Source of the DNA: an uncultured Desulfobacterales bacterium
GTDB taxonomy: Bacteria > Desulfobacterota > Desulfobacteria > Desulfobacterales > JAFDCJ01
Assembly (NCBI GenBank): GCA_945787595.1
Contig: CALZJV010000317.1
Location: 1 to 7,462 of the forward strand
Direction: 5' to 3'
Length of the DNA stretch: 7,462 bases
The notes beneath the pieces are model-generated. The model saw only the letters and a program-made list of their open reading frames with translations, made no database searches and had not been told where the DNA came from. A program made the position numbers and the translations under genes. Below are positions 1-5,963 of the stretch, in pieces. The first letter of the stretch is position 1, and every line of letters starts with the position of its first letter.

Positions 1-4
1 CTTC

Positions 5-535
5 CTAGTATTTAAACTGATCCTTCCGGTCCAGGTTGCGGTATTGAATGGCTTCCGAGATGTGATCGACCTGGAGGTTTTGCTCTGATTGCAGATCGGC
101 GATGGTGCGGGCAATTTTTAGGATACGATTGAAGGCCCTGGCTGAAAGCCCCAATTTGTCGATGGCAGACTCCAGAAGGTTTCTGGAAGCTTCATTGATT
201 TGACAGTGCTTTTTAATATGGCGGCTGCTCATCTGGGCGTTGCAGAAAATTTTTGTGCGTGCAAACCGTTTGGATTGAATGGCGCGGGAGGCGGCCACGC
301 GTTTGCGAATTTCCGCCGAAGACTCGGCGTTAGATTCCCGCATCAGGTCTTTGTAAGGTACCGCCGGAACTTCCACATGAAGGTCGATGCGGTCTAAAAG
401 CGGGCCGGATATCTTGGAACGATAGCGATGAATCTGTTGGTATGAGCAGCGGCAGGCATGTTTGGGATCTGCTAAATACCCGCACGGACATGGATTCATG
501 GCAGCCACCAGCATAAAGCTTGAAGGGTAAGTCAG
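5..535 (-). pseudogene. comM: YifB/ComM-family ATPase, C-terminal part of the same broken gene
   Basis: This is the C-terminal part of the gene that starts at 1476, now in a different frame. Reading from 535 it gives LTYPSSF and then MLVAAMNPCPCG; an ATG at 514 could open a separate 169-residue product. Visible family features are the sensor-1 region AAMNPCPCG with the paired cysteines CPCG and CRC, the GPLLDRIDLHVEVP segment containing the likely arginine finger, and the C-terminal helical lid (LGLSARAFNRILKIARTIADL), which ends in YRNLDRKDQFKY. The TAG stop lies at 7-5, so the natural C-terminus is inside the window. Both pieces plus the missing 24 codons give about 513 residues, close to the usual family length near 500-510. 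No ribosome binding site was seen ahead of the ATG at 514, so independent translation is doubtful. Confidence 0.9.
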
Positions 536-1476
536 TGTGGTTTAAATTCAGGAAGCTCATCTAAAAAGAGCACGCCATGGTGGGCCAGGCTGACCTCGCC
601 GGGCCGCGGAATATGCCCCCCGCCGATCAGTCCGGCATCGGAAATGGTGTGATGAGGAGAACGAAAAGGACGTTTGGTAACCAGAGCCTGGTCTTTTTCC
701 AACAGCCCGATAACGCTAAATATTTTGGTGGTTTCAATGGCTTCTTCAAATGTAATAGGCGGCAGAATAGTCGGCAGCCGTTTGGCAAGCATGGTCTTCC
801 CAGAACCGGGCGGCCCGATCATGACCAAATTATGACCGCCGGCGGCGGCGATTTCCAGCGCCCGTTTGACATGCTCCTGTCCCATGACTTCAGCATAGTC
901 CAGCTCAAATCGACCCTCCATTTCAAAAATATCGGACACATCGGTCTTTTCCGGTTCCAGGGGTGTAAAACCGGTTAAAAAAGCAACCACCTGGGACAGA
1001 GTAGTCACCGGATACACGTCGATGCCGCGGACCACCGATGCTTCGCGACCATTTTCGAAGGGAACTATGATGGCCCTGTAGCCTGCTTTCTTTGCTGCCA
1101 GCGCCATGGGCAGGGAACCTCTCACCGGTTTTACGCGGCCGTCCAATGAGAGTTCACCAAGGATGAGATACTGAGAAATGATTTTCTGAGGAATGATTCC
1201 GGTTGCCGCCAAAATACCTAAGGCAATCGGCAAATCAAAGCCGGTACCTTCTTTTTTTATGTCAGCCGGCGCTAAATTTACGGTAATGCGGTCATCCGGA
1301 AAGCGGTAGCCCGAATTGCTGATGGCTGATTTCACCCGTTCTTTGCTTTCTTTAACCGCGGCCTCTGGCAATCCAACAGTGGAAAACGTTGGAAGTCCGG
1401 AGGTGATGTCGACTTCCACTTCCACCCGATAAGCGTCTATTCCAAGAACCGCACTGCTAAGAACTTTGGCCAGCAA
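532..1476 (-). pseudogene. comM: YifB/ComM-family Mg-chelatase-like AAA+ ATPase, N-terminal part of a broken gene
   Basis: This is the N-terminal 314 residues of a YifB/ComM ATPase. The family is related to magnesium chelatase subunit I; the characterised ComM protein is a hexameric helicase that promotes branch migration during natural transformation. The N-terminal part has the family opening [16 protein letters not shown] and a Lon-S5-like fold region (about residues 1-170). The AAA+ core follows, with Walker A GPPGSGKT (221-228) and Walker B LFLDEL (303-308). The frame then runs ELPEFKPH and stops, where relatives continue for about 24 residues into a conserved SLTYP-type segment. Translation starts at TTG (1476-1474), supported by a strong purine-rich site just upstream and by agreement with the family N-terminus. 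The missing stretch follows Walker B, so the product should not form a working ATPase unless the lesion is a sequencing or assembly error. The family assignment is very secure. Confidence 0.93.
536..540 (-). other. Lesion site in comM: about 67 nt missing, causing a frameshift
   Basis: Read on the minus strand, the codon for the lysine of ELPEFK ends at 541 and the codon for the leucine of LTYP begins at 535, leaving five bases (CCACA) between them. In the E. coli relative recalled from memory, 24 residues separate these points (helix, LREP-type motif, beta hairpin and SR-type motif). Seventy-two bases are therefore expected and five are present, implying a loss of about 67 bases, which is not a multiple of three. 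The exact breakpoints cannot be placed without a close homologue. It may be a real deletion or an assembly error. Confidence 0.75.
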
Positions 1477-1487
1477 CCTTCCCCCTT
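1477..1487 (-). promoter_or_regulatory. Ribosome binding site that decides the TTG start of comM
   Basis: On the minus strand the bases AAGGGGGAAGG directly precede the TTG at 1476-1474. This purine-rich Shine-Dalgarno-like stretch fixes the TTG as the start. It agrees with the family N-terminus [16 protein letters not shown] and excludes longer readings into the intergenic region. Confidence 0.7.
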
Positions 1488-1590
1488 ATGCCGGAAAATA
1501 CAATCTTTTTCCCAAAATCTAATGCCTGGATAACCGAATCCAAACCGGTCGATGCTATAACAAATCAGGGTCGTCAGAACAATCTTTTTG

Positions 1591-1618
1591 TTGACATTCG
1601 TGCTCATATGGTTATTAT
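1591..1618 (+). promoter_or_regulatory. Predicted sigma-70 promoter for lpxC
   Basis: A perfect -35 box TTGACA (1591-1596) and a -10 box TATTAT (1613-1618, five of six consensus bases) are separated by 16 bases. Transcription would begin around 1624-1626, giving an lpxC leader of roughly 105 nt. It is the best promoter match I saw in the window and points towards the only gene downstream on that strand. Activity is inferred from sequence alone. Confidence 0.6.
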
Positions 1619-1620
1619 TT

Positions 1621-1690
1621 TCAGCATTTAACCAGTTTCGATAAATATTTTGCCTCTGGGAATCATCAGGCATTTTTTATCGACTGCTGA
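1621..1690 (+). promoter_or_regulatory. Nested hairpin in the predicted lpxC mRNA leader
   Basis: Three inverted repeats nest within 70 bases. They are TCAGCA (1621-1626) with TGCTGA (1685-1690), CGATAAA (1639-1645) with TTTATCG (1676-1682), and TGCCT (1651-1655) with AGGCA (1668-1672) around a 12-nt loop. The inner 3' arm is followed by six T residues (1673-1678), three of which also belong to the middle stem. The structure lies between the predicted transcription start and the lpxC ATG, so it could be an mRNA leader element that affects stability, attenuation or translation. The outermost arm lies at or just before the predicted start and may not be fully transcribed. It matches no riboswitch class I recognise. 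Confidence 0.4.
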
Positions 1691-1729
1691 GTTAATTTAT
1701 CAAAGACCGTCATTGACGATATCATATAA

Positions 1730-2608
1730 ATGGCCATACCAACCCATCAAAGAACCCTGGACCAAGCGGTGAGTTGTTCGGGAATCGGGCTTCATTCCGG
1801 TACCCAAGTTCATCTGGCAATCAAACCTGCACCGATCAATCACGGAATTAAATTTGTCAGAAAAGATTTACCGGATAACCCCACTATTCCAGCCCGGTTT
1901 AATTGTGTGGTCGACACCAGCCTTGCCACGGTTATTGGATTAGACGGCGCTATTGTGTCAACCATTGAGCACCTGATGGCATGTTTAGCCGGGTTATCCA
2001 TCGACAATGTCATAGTCGAGCTTGATTCCTATGAAGTACCGGTAATGGACGGCAGTGCCGGCCCCTTCACCCGGATGATACTGGAAGCCGGCATCCGAAA
2101 ACAGAAGGCCGAGCGTCATTTTTTTGTGCTAAAAGAGCCTATTGTGTTGGAGCAGGATGGTAAGTCTGTTGGCGCCTATCCGGATACTACGTTCAAAATC
2201 ACCTGCAATATTGAATTTGACCACCAACTCATCCGAAAGCAGTCCTGTTCGATAGAAGTGGTGGATCACATATTTGAACGTGAAATTTCCAGTGCACGGA
2301 CGTTTGGTTTTCTGGATGAGGTCGAGTATATGAAGCGCTGCGGCCTTGCTCGCGGGGGCTCACTGGACAACGCCGTGGTCATTGATAAAAATGAAATTTT
2401 AAACGAGGGAGGGTTGCGATACCAGGACGAGTTCGTTCGCCACAAACTGCTGGATTGCATCGGTGATTTTTCCCTTCTCGGCATGCCGATTTTAGGCCAT
2501 ATTGTTACTAAGAAATCAGGCCATGCATTCAATCATGCATTTCTTGAAAAGTTCTTTAATAATAAAACGTGCTGGCAGACCCAAACCATGCACCCCCCCC
2601 AACTCTGA
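1730..2608 (+). CDS. lpxC: UDP-3-O-acyl-N-acetylglucosamine deacetylase LpxC
   Basis: LpxC is the zinc-dependent cytoplasmic amidase that removes the N-acetyl group from UDP-3-O-acyl-GlcNAc, the committed step of lipid A synthesis. The 292-residue protein has the N-terminal GIGLHSG signature (residues 18-24), STIEHLMACLAGL (77-89), SARTFGF (188-194), RHKLLDCIGD (237-246) and KKSGHAFNHAFL (261-272). Zinc ligands correspond to His81, His238 and Asp242, with Glu80 as general base and His265 as the second catalytic residue; the last three ligands and Thr191/Phe192 fall at the same numbers as in the E. coli enzyme. The length is slightly below the usual 300-310 because the C-terminal tail is short. 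An in-frame TAA directly precedes the ATG, so the start cannot be earlier, yet no good Shine-Dalgarno is visible. It diverges from comM and has its own predicted promoter at 1591-1618. A run of eight C near the 3' end affects only the last few residues. Confidence 0.97.
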   Translation: MAIPTHQRTLDQAVSCSGIGLHSGTQVHLAIKPAPINHGIKFVRKDLPDNPTIPARFNCVVDTSLATVIGLDGAIVSTIEHLMACLAGLSIDNVIVELDSYEVPVMDGSAGPFTRMILEAGIRKQKAERHFFVLKEPIVLEQDGKSVGAYPDTTFKITCNIEFDHQLIRKQSCSIEVVDHIFEREISSARTFGFLDEVEYMKRCGLARGGSLDNAVVIDKNEILNEGGLRYQDEFVRHKLLDCIGDFSLLGMPILGHIVTKKSGHAFNHAFLEKFFNNKTCWQTQTMHPPQL

Positions 2609-2633
2609 CCACAAGAGGTTAAAATCACTTGCC

Positions 2634-2681
2634 ATTTAAATCGGTTTCCGCTATTAATAAATGTTAAAATCCGTTTTAAAT
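2634..2681. repeat. AT-rich inverted repeat downstream of lpxC
   Basis: ATTTAAATCGG (2634-2644) pairs with CCGTTTTAAAT (2671-2681) over 10 of 11 positions, around a 26-nt loop. Three further A-T pairs (2645-2647 with 2667-2669) are possible across a one-base bulge. It begins 26 nt after the lpxC stop and could help end or protect the transcript 3' end, but no T-run follows, so I do not call it a terminator. Confidence 0.35.
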
Positions 2682-2808
2682 CTTGCCCCTAACGATGTCC
2701 AAAACCAGCCTATAAATAAAAGTTAAGAATCCCGGCCCGCAGGACAAGGCTTTGATATCATCGCAGAGGGTGATCTTTACCGTTCGATACCGAATGGAAC
2801 AATGGGAA

Positions 2809-2825
2809 GGTGTTTGCCAAACACC
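2809..2825. repeat. Perfect 7-bp hairpin with 3-nt loop
   Basis: GGTGTTT (2809-2815) and AAACACC (2819-2825) are exact inverted repeats around GCC. The element could be a protein-binding palindrome or an RNA hairpin. It is not followed by a T-run on either strand, so a terminator role is unlikely. Confidence 0.35.
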
Positions 2826-2923
2826 ATATCATCCGACGCCTGGTGAGGGTAGATCATGCGCAGGCTTAGCGAGCTAAAATTTATATTCCTTCAGCAAGGT
2901 GCTCGGATTACCAGATAATAGAG

Positions 2924-2948
2924 GTTAAACCACAGTTAACGGTATAAT
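2924..2948 (+). promoter_or_regulatory. Candidate operator palindrome plus TATAAT box before the DUF4390 gene
   Basis: GTTAA (2924-2928) and TTAAC (2936-2940) form a symmetric site with a 7-nt spacer. A perfect -10 hexamer TATAAT (2943-2948) begins two bases after the site and eight bases separate it from the ATG at 2957. No -35 box is found at a 16-18-nt distance. If the -10 box is real, transcription would begin at about the start codon and the message would be nearly leaderless. Chance occurrence in AT-rich DNA is quite possible. Confidence 0.25.
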
Positions 2949-2956
2949 ATACGTAG

Positions 2957-3529
2957 ATGGCATTTTCATTAAGGCAACAGATAGCATGTGTGCTAATGTT
3001 GGGTTTGCTGTTTCTAGGCCAGGACACTGCATTTTCGCAGGAGGCAACCCTGACAAACATTACAGTTTCCAACACCCGCGACGACTTGCTTTTATACTTG
3101 AATCTCGAGGGTGCTTTCAGCGAAAAATTGAAGAAAGCGATATTAAGCGGTGTACCTGCAACTTTTTCCTTTTTGGCAAAACTGAACCTGGTTCGAAACA
3201 TGTGGATCAATCCTGATATTGCCGATATTAAAGTCATTCACACCATTAAATTCGACAATTTGAAAAAAGAATTCATTGTCAGGAGGTCTTGGAGAAACAA
3301 CGATCCTGAGGTGACAAGATCGTTTAGCGAAGCTCAAAAATGGATGACCGAAGTTAACAGTTTAAAGATCATACCGTTGGGTCAGCTGGAAAAGGGACAG
3401 CAATATCAACTTAGAACCAAGGCCGAGGTGAGCAAGCAAACCCTTCCTTTTTATCTGCACTATGTTCTGTTTTTCATCTCGTTATGGGACATTGAAACGG
3501 ATTGGTATAGCATAGATTTCATTTACTAA
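2957..3529 (+). CDS. DUF4390-family secreted protein upstream of the NtrY-like kinase
   Basis: This 190-residue protein has an N-terminal signal peptide (hydrophobic core about residues 9-22, likely cleavage after AFS27 before Gln28), so it should act outside the cytoplasmic membrane. The rest resembles DUF4390: an opening beta-type stretch DDLLLYLNLEGAFSEKLKKAILSGVPATFSF (42-72, quoted in part here as family style), Trp83 in RNMW, the central segment TIKFDNLKKEFIVRR, and a C-terminal LPFYL...FFISLWDIETDWYS region with the typical Trp residues. The molecular function of DUF4390 is not known. It sits 29 nt upstream of the kinase, in an arrangement I recall from betaproteobacteria and Desulfobacterota, which suggests a shared job in sensing or envelope homeostasis (inference). 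An in-frame TAG directly precedes the ATG and no Shine-Dalgarno is visible, so translation initiation is unusual. The next in-frame ATG, at codon 14, would cut into the signal peptide. Confidence 0.8.
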   Translation: MAFSLRQQIACVLMLGLLFLGQDTAFSQEATLTNITVSNTRDDLLLYLNLEGAFSEKLKKAILSGVPATFSFLAKLNLVRNMWINPDIADIKVIHTIKFDNLKKEFIVRRSWRNNDPEVTRSFSEAQKWMTEVNSLKIIPLGQLEKGQQYQLRTKAEVSKQTLPFYLHYVLFFISLWDIETDWYSIDFIY

Positions 3530-3558
3530 AATAACGCTACAATCTCCCCGTAAATATA

Positions 3559-5793
3559 ATGATCAGCGCTATATTCAAAAGGAAAAAAAGCCCTGTTCGA
3601 GACGCCGACAGCAGACGTAGAAGGCGCGAAGGGATTCTTATCATTATAATCCTTTTTGTGGTGGCTCTGCTGACATTTGTTGAAACCAGGACCATTCGTT
3701 TTGGCGCCGATATTCCCATTTCCAACACCATCTTGATGTTTATCCTGATCAATATCAACCTGCTGCTTCTGATATTGTTGATATTTCTGGTTTTCCGCAA
3801 TCTAGTGAAATTGTTTTATGACCGCCGGCGCAAGGTCATGGGAGCCAAACTTCGAACACGTCTGGTCGTGGCGTTTATCGTCCTTACCATTGTTCCGACT
3901 GTTGTGCTGTTTTTCTTTTCCATCAACTTCATTACAACCAGCATTGAGTTTTGGTTCAACGTCCCTGTTGAACAAGCCCTTGAGAATTCACTGCGGGTTG
4001 GCAGCAGATTATACGACCGCGTCGAGCAGAACAATCAGTTTTTTCTTGAGAGAATTTCATATCAAATAAAAACAAAAAGATTGTTGAAACCCGCAAAAGA
4101 AAAAAACCTGACCCAATACATTCAGGTGGTCCAGCGGGAATTTAATCTTGACGGTGTAGAGGTTTACGCTGCCAATACCCAGCGAATCACGTTTTCATTG
4201 TCTTCTGAATTGGAAAACGAATATTTTGGTATCGTTTCCGCAGAAAACCTGCAGACGGCAGCACATTTGAGCGGTTTTCGCTCCATCACCCAGAAAATTC
4301 CATCAGGTGAATCTATTAAAACCATCGGCACGGTTCCATTTGGCGTGAAGGCCGCTGAGGTCGAGGGATTTGTGGTGGTGACGATCTTGATACCGCCGGA
4401 TTTACACCGGAATTTAGAATCCATTTCGCGGGGATTTGAGGAATACCAGCAAATCAAGTTGTATAAAAAACCGATACAGATAACTTATTACATCTCGCTT
4501 TCAATTGTGGCGCTGCTGGTATTGTTCTGTGCCATCTGGTTTGGTTTCTACCTAGCTAAAACCATCAGCATACCCATCAAGGAGTTGGCTGAAGGCACTC
4601 GTAGGGTTGCTGAAGGTGAGCTTGGTTTCACTATTGCTTCCGTTGCAGATGATGAAATTGGAAGCCTGGTCACATCTTTCAACAAAATGACCAGAGATCT
4701 TAGAACCGGCAGAGAACAGCTGGAACTGTCGGCTCGCATGCTAAAAGAACAAAACATCGAAATTGAAGAAAAACGGCACTATATAGAGTTTGTCCTAAAA
4801 AGCGTCTCTGCCGGGGTGGTTACCCTGGATGCGGACGGGATGGTCTCCACTATCAATAAGTCCGCGGAGAAGATGCTGGGCATCAGGTCCGAAGAGGTCC
4901 TGCATAAAAGCTTCAATACCTTGTTAAAAGTCCAGAATAAAGATCTAGCCGATGAAATAATGGGCAATCTCTCCCTGGTACGGGATGCAACCATTGAAGT
5001 ACCTCTAAAACTTATCATCGAAGGAAGACCACGCAGTTTTTTGACGACCGTGAGTGTATTAAAAGATGATGCCGGTCATCATATGGGCATTGTGATGGTT
5101 TTTGATGACTTAACCGAAATGGAAAAAGGACAGCGTATGGCCGCCTGGCGGGAAGTTGCACGCCGGATTGCCCATGAGGTAAAAAATCCCCTAACCCCTA
5201 TCACCCTCTCAGCCCAACGGTTGAAACGCAAATATTCCAAGGAGCTTAATGAACCGGTGTTTGATGAATGCACCCAGACCATCATCGATCATGTGGATTT
5301 GATTCGAAATCTTGTGAACGAATTTTCATCCTTTGCCCGCTTCCCGAGTGCCAATCCCGAGCCCTGTGAGCTGCCTCCGATTATTGAAGAAACGGTCGAG
5401 TTATACCGCGAAGGGCATCCCAACATTAAATTTGAAATCAAAAATACAAGCGATATTCCACCGTTAAACCTTGACCGCCAGCAGATCAAACAGGCCCTGA
5501 TCAACCTGATAGAAAATGCCCTCGGCGCCATTAAAGACGAAGGTTTCGTTTCCTTTGCCGTCTCGCATGATCCTATTTTAAAGCGGATTCGGATAGAAGC
5601 GGCCGATAACGGTTCGGGGATTTCCAACGAGGATAAAACACGGCTGTTCGAGCCCAATTTTTCAACAAAAAAGTCTGGAATGGGACTTGGACTTACCATT
5701 GTCAGCACTATTATTGCCGATCATAATGGGGTTATCAGTGTTCAGGATAACGTTCCCCGGGGTGCGAAATTTGTTATTGAGTTGCCGGTATGA
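3559..5793 (+). CDS. ntrY: NtrY-like membrane sensor histidine kinase (HAMP-PAS-HisKA-HATPase)
   Basis: This 744-residue sensor kinase should autophosphorylate on His539 and pass the phosphate to the downstream regulator. Predicted membrane segments lie at about 25-41, 57-80, 101-124 and 308-333, with basic clusters at 7-24 and 80-101 on the cytoplasmic side. That places residues of about 125-307 outside the membrane as the sensor region. HAMP (about 330-384) and a helical linker follow, then PAS (about 405-515). HisKA has RRIAHEVKNPLTPI with His539. The HATPase domain has the N-box LINLIENALGAI (Asn653), G1 DNGSGI (683-688), F-box LFEPNFSTK and G2 GMGLGL (707-712). Length and order match NtrY. 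The signal is unknown, and a nitrogen role cannot be assumed outside alphaproteobacteria. The gene lies 29 nt after the DUF4390 gene, so co-transcription is likely. No clear Shine-Dalgarno precedes the ATG; an in-frame TAA at 3532-3534 bounds the start. Confidence 0.92.
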   Translation: MISAIFKRKKSPVRDADSRRRRREGILIIIILFVVALLTFVETRTIRFGADIPISNTILMFILININLLLLILLIFLVFRNLVKLFYDRRRKVMGAKLRTRLVVAFIVLTIVPTVVLFFFSINFITTSIEFWFNVPVEQALENSLRVGSRLYDRVEQNNQFFLERISYQIKTKRLLKPAKEKNLTQYIQVVQREFNLDGVEVYAANTQRITFSLSSELENEYFGIVSAENLQTAAHLSGFRSITQKIPSGESIKTIGTVPFGVKAAEVEGFVVVTILIPPDLHRNLESISRGFEEYQQIKLYKKPIQITYYISLSIVALLVLFCAIWFGFYLAKTISIPIKELAEGTRRVAEGELGFTIASVADDEIGSLVTSFNKMTRDLRTGREQLELSARMLKEQNIEIEEKRHYIEFVLKSVSAGVVTLDADGMVSTINKSAEKMLGIRSEEVLHKSFNTLLKVQNKDLADEIMGNLSLVRDATIEVPLKLIIEGRPRSFLTTVSVLKDDAGHHMGIVMVFDDLTEMEKGQRMAAWREVARRIAHEVKNPLTPITLSAQRLKRKYSKELNEPVFDECTQTIIDHVDLIRNLVNEFSSFARFPSANPEPCELPPIIEETVELYREGHPNIKFEIKNTSDIPPLNLDRQQIKQALINLIENALGAIKDEGFVSFAVSHDPILKRIRIEAADNGSGISNEDKTRLFEPNFSTKKSGMGLGLTIVSTIIADHNGVISVQDNVPRGAKFVIELPV

Positions 5794-5963
5794 ATGGGCA
5801 TGGGGCAAAGCGCAAAGGGTATTTGCCGACATAGGTTTTTTAGTAGGGTATTTGACGCTAGGCACTATGCTCATTGCGCTATGCATACCGAAAACCAGGC
5901 ATTCGGCAGTATATAGATTGCGATGACATTAATGATCTAAATTTGTATAAGGAGCTGCAATTT
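5794..5963. other. 170-nt spacer between the kinase and regulator genes
   Basis: The kinase frame ends in the normal family C-terminus (FVIELPV), so the gap does not come from a truncated kinase. It contains the direct repeat AGGGTATTTG at 5816-5825 and 5845-5854, a short CCGAA/TTCGG inverted repeat (5888-5892 with 5902-5906), and a TTGACG hexamer (5852-5857) with no good -10 partner at the right distance. No T-rich terminator is evident, so read-through from the kinase gene is likely. No gene is seen in it. Confidence 0.45.
5949..5954 (+). promoter_or_regulatory. Shine-Dalgarno AAGGAG fixing the start of the NtrX-like regulator
   Basis: AAGGAG ends nine bases before the ATG at 5964. The protein then opens MFPSLLIVDDEPSIL, the expected start of a receiver domain. 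This rejects an in-frame TTG 30 codons upstream (5874), which would add an unrelated tail. It is the clearest ribosome binding site on the plus strand of the window. Confidence 0.85.

Larger units (their letters stand above)
2609..2956. other. 348-nt intergenic region with no convincing gene
   Basis: I see no recognisable gene here. The first part (about 2620-2720) is AT-rich and holds an inverted repeat at 2634-2681. The middle part (about 2725-2875) is richer in GC, contains a tight hairpin at 2809-2825, and has short open stretches on both strands without a ribosome binding site or a recognisable family. The last part is AT-rich again and carries a small palindrome (2924-2940) and a TATAAT box (2943-2948) next to the downstream ATG. 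No classical intrinsic terminator with a T-run follows lpxC. Confidence 0.6.

Noticed and set aside
577..978. 133-codon open frame on the plus strand opposite comM
   Set aside because: It is antisense to the conserved AAA+ core, with no family resemblance and no start signal.
1437..1673. 78-codon minus-strand frame upstream of and overlapping the comM start
   Set aside because: It overlaps the first codons of comM in another frame, spans the predicted lpxC promoter and leader, and resembles no known protein.
2777..2857. 26-codon minus-strand frame in the lpxC-DUF4390 gap
   Set aside because: It is too short, has no ribosome binding site, and belongs to no family I recognise; kept only as part of the gap observation.
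5289..5708. 139-codon open frame on the minus strand inside the kinase gene
   Set aside because: It lies wholly opposite the conserved HisKA/HATPase coding sequence and shows no recognisable motif; it is a shadow frame.
5852..5871. TTGACG and TATGCT as a promoter before the regulator
   Set aside because: The spacing is only 8 bases, and no acceptable -10 box lies at 16-18 bases.
5874..5963. Upstream TTG start that would lengthen the regulator by 30 residues
   Set aside because: The added residues do not resemble a receiver domain, no ribosome binding site precedes the TTG, and AAGGAG sits ideally before the ATG at 5964.
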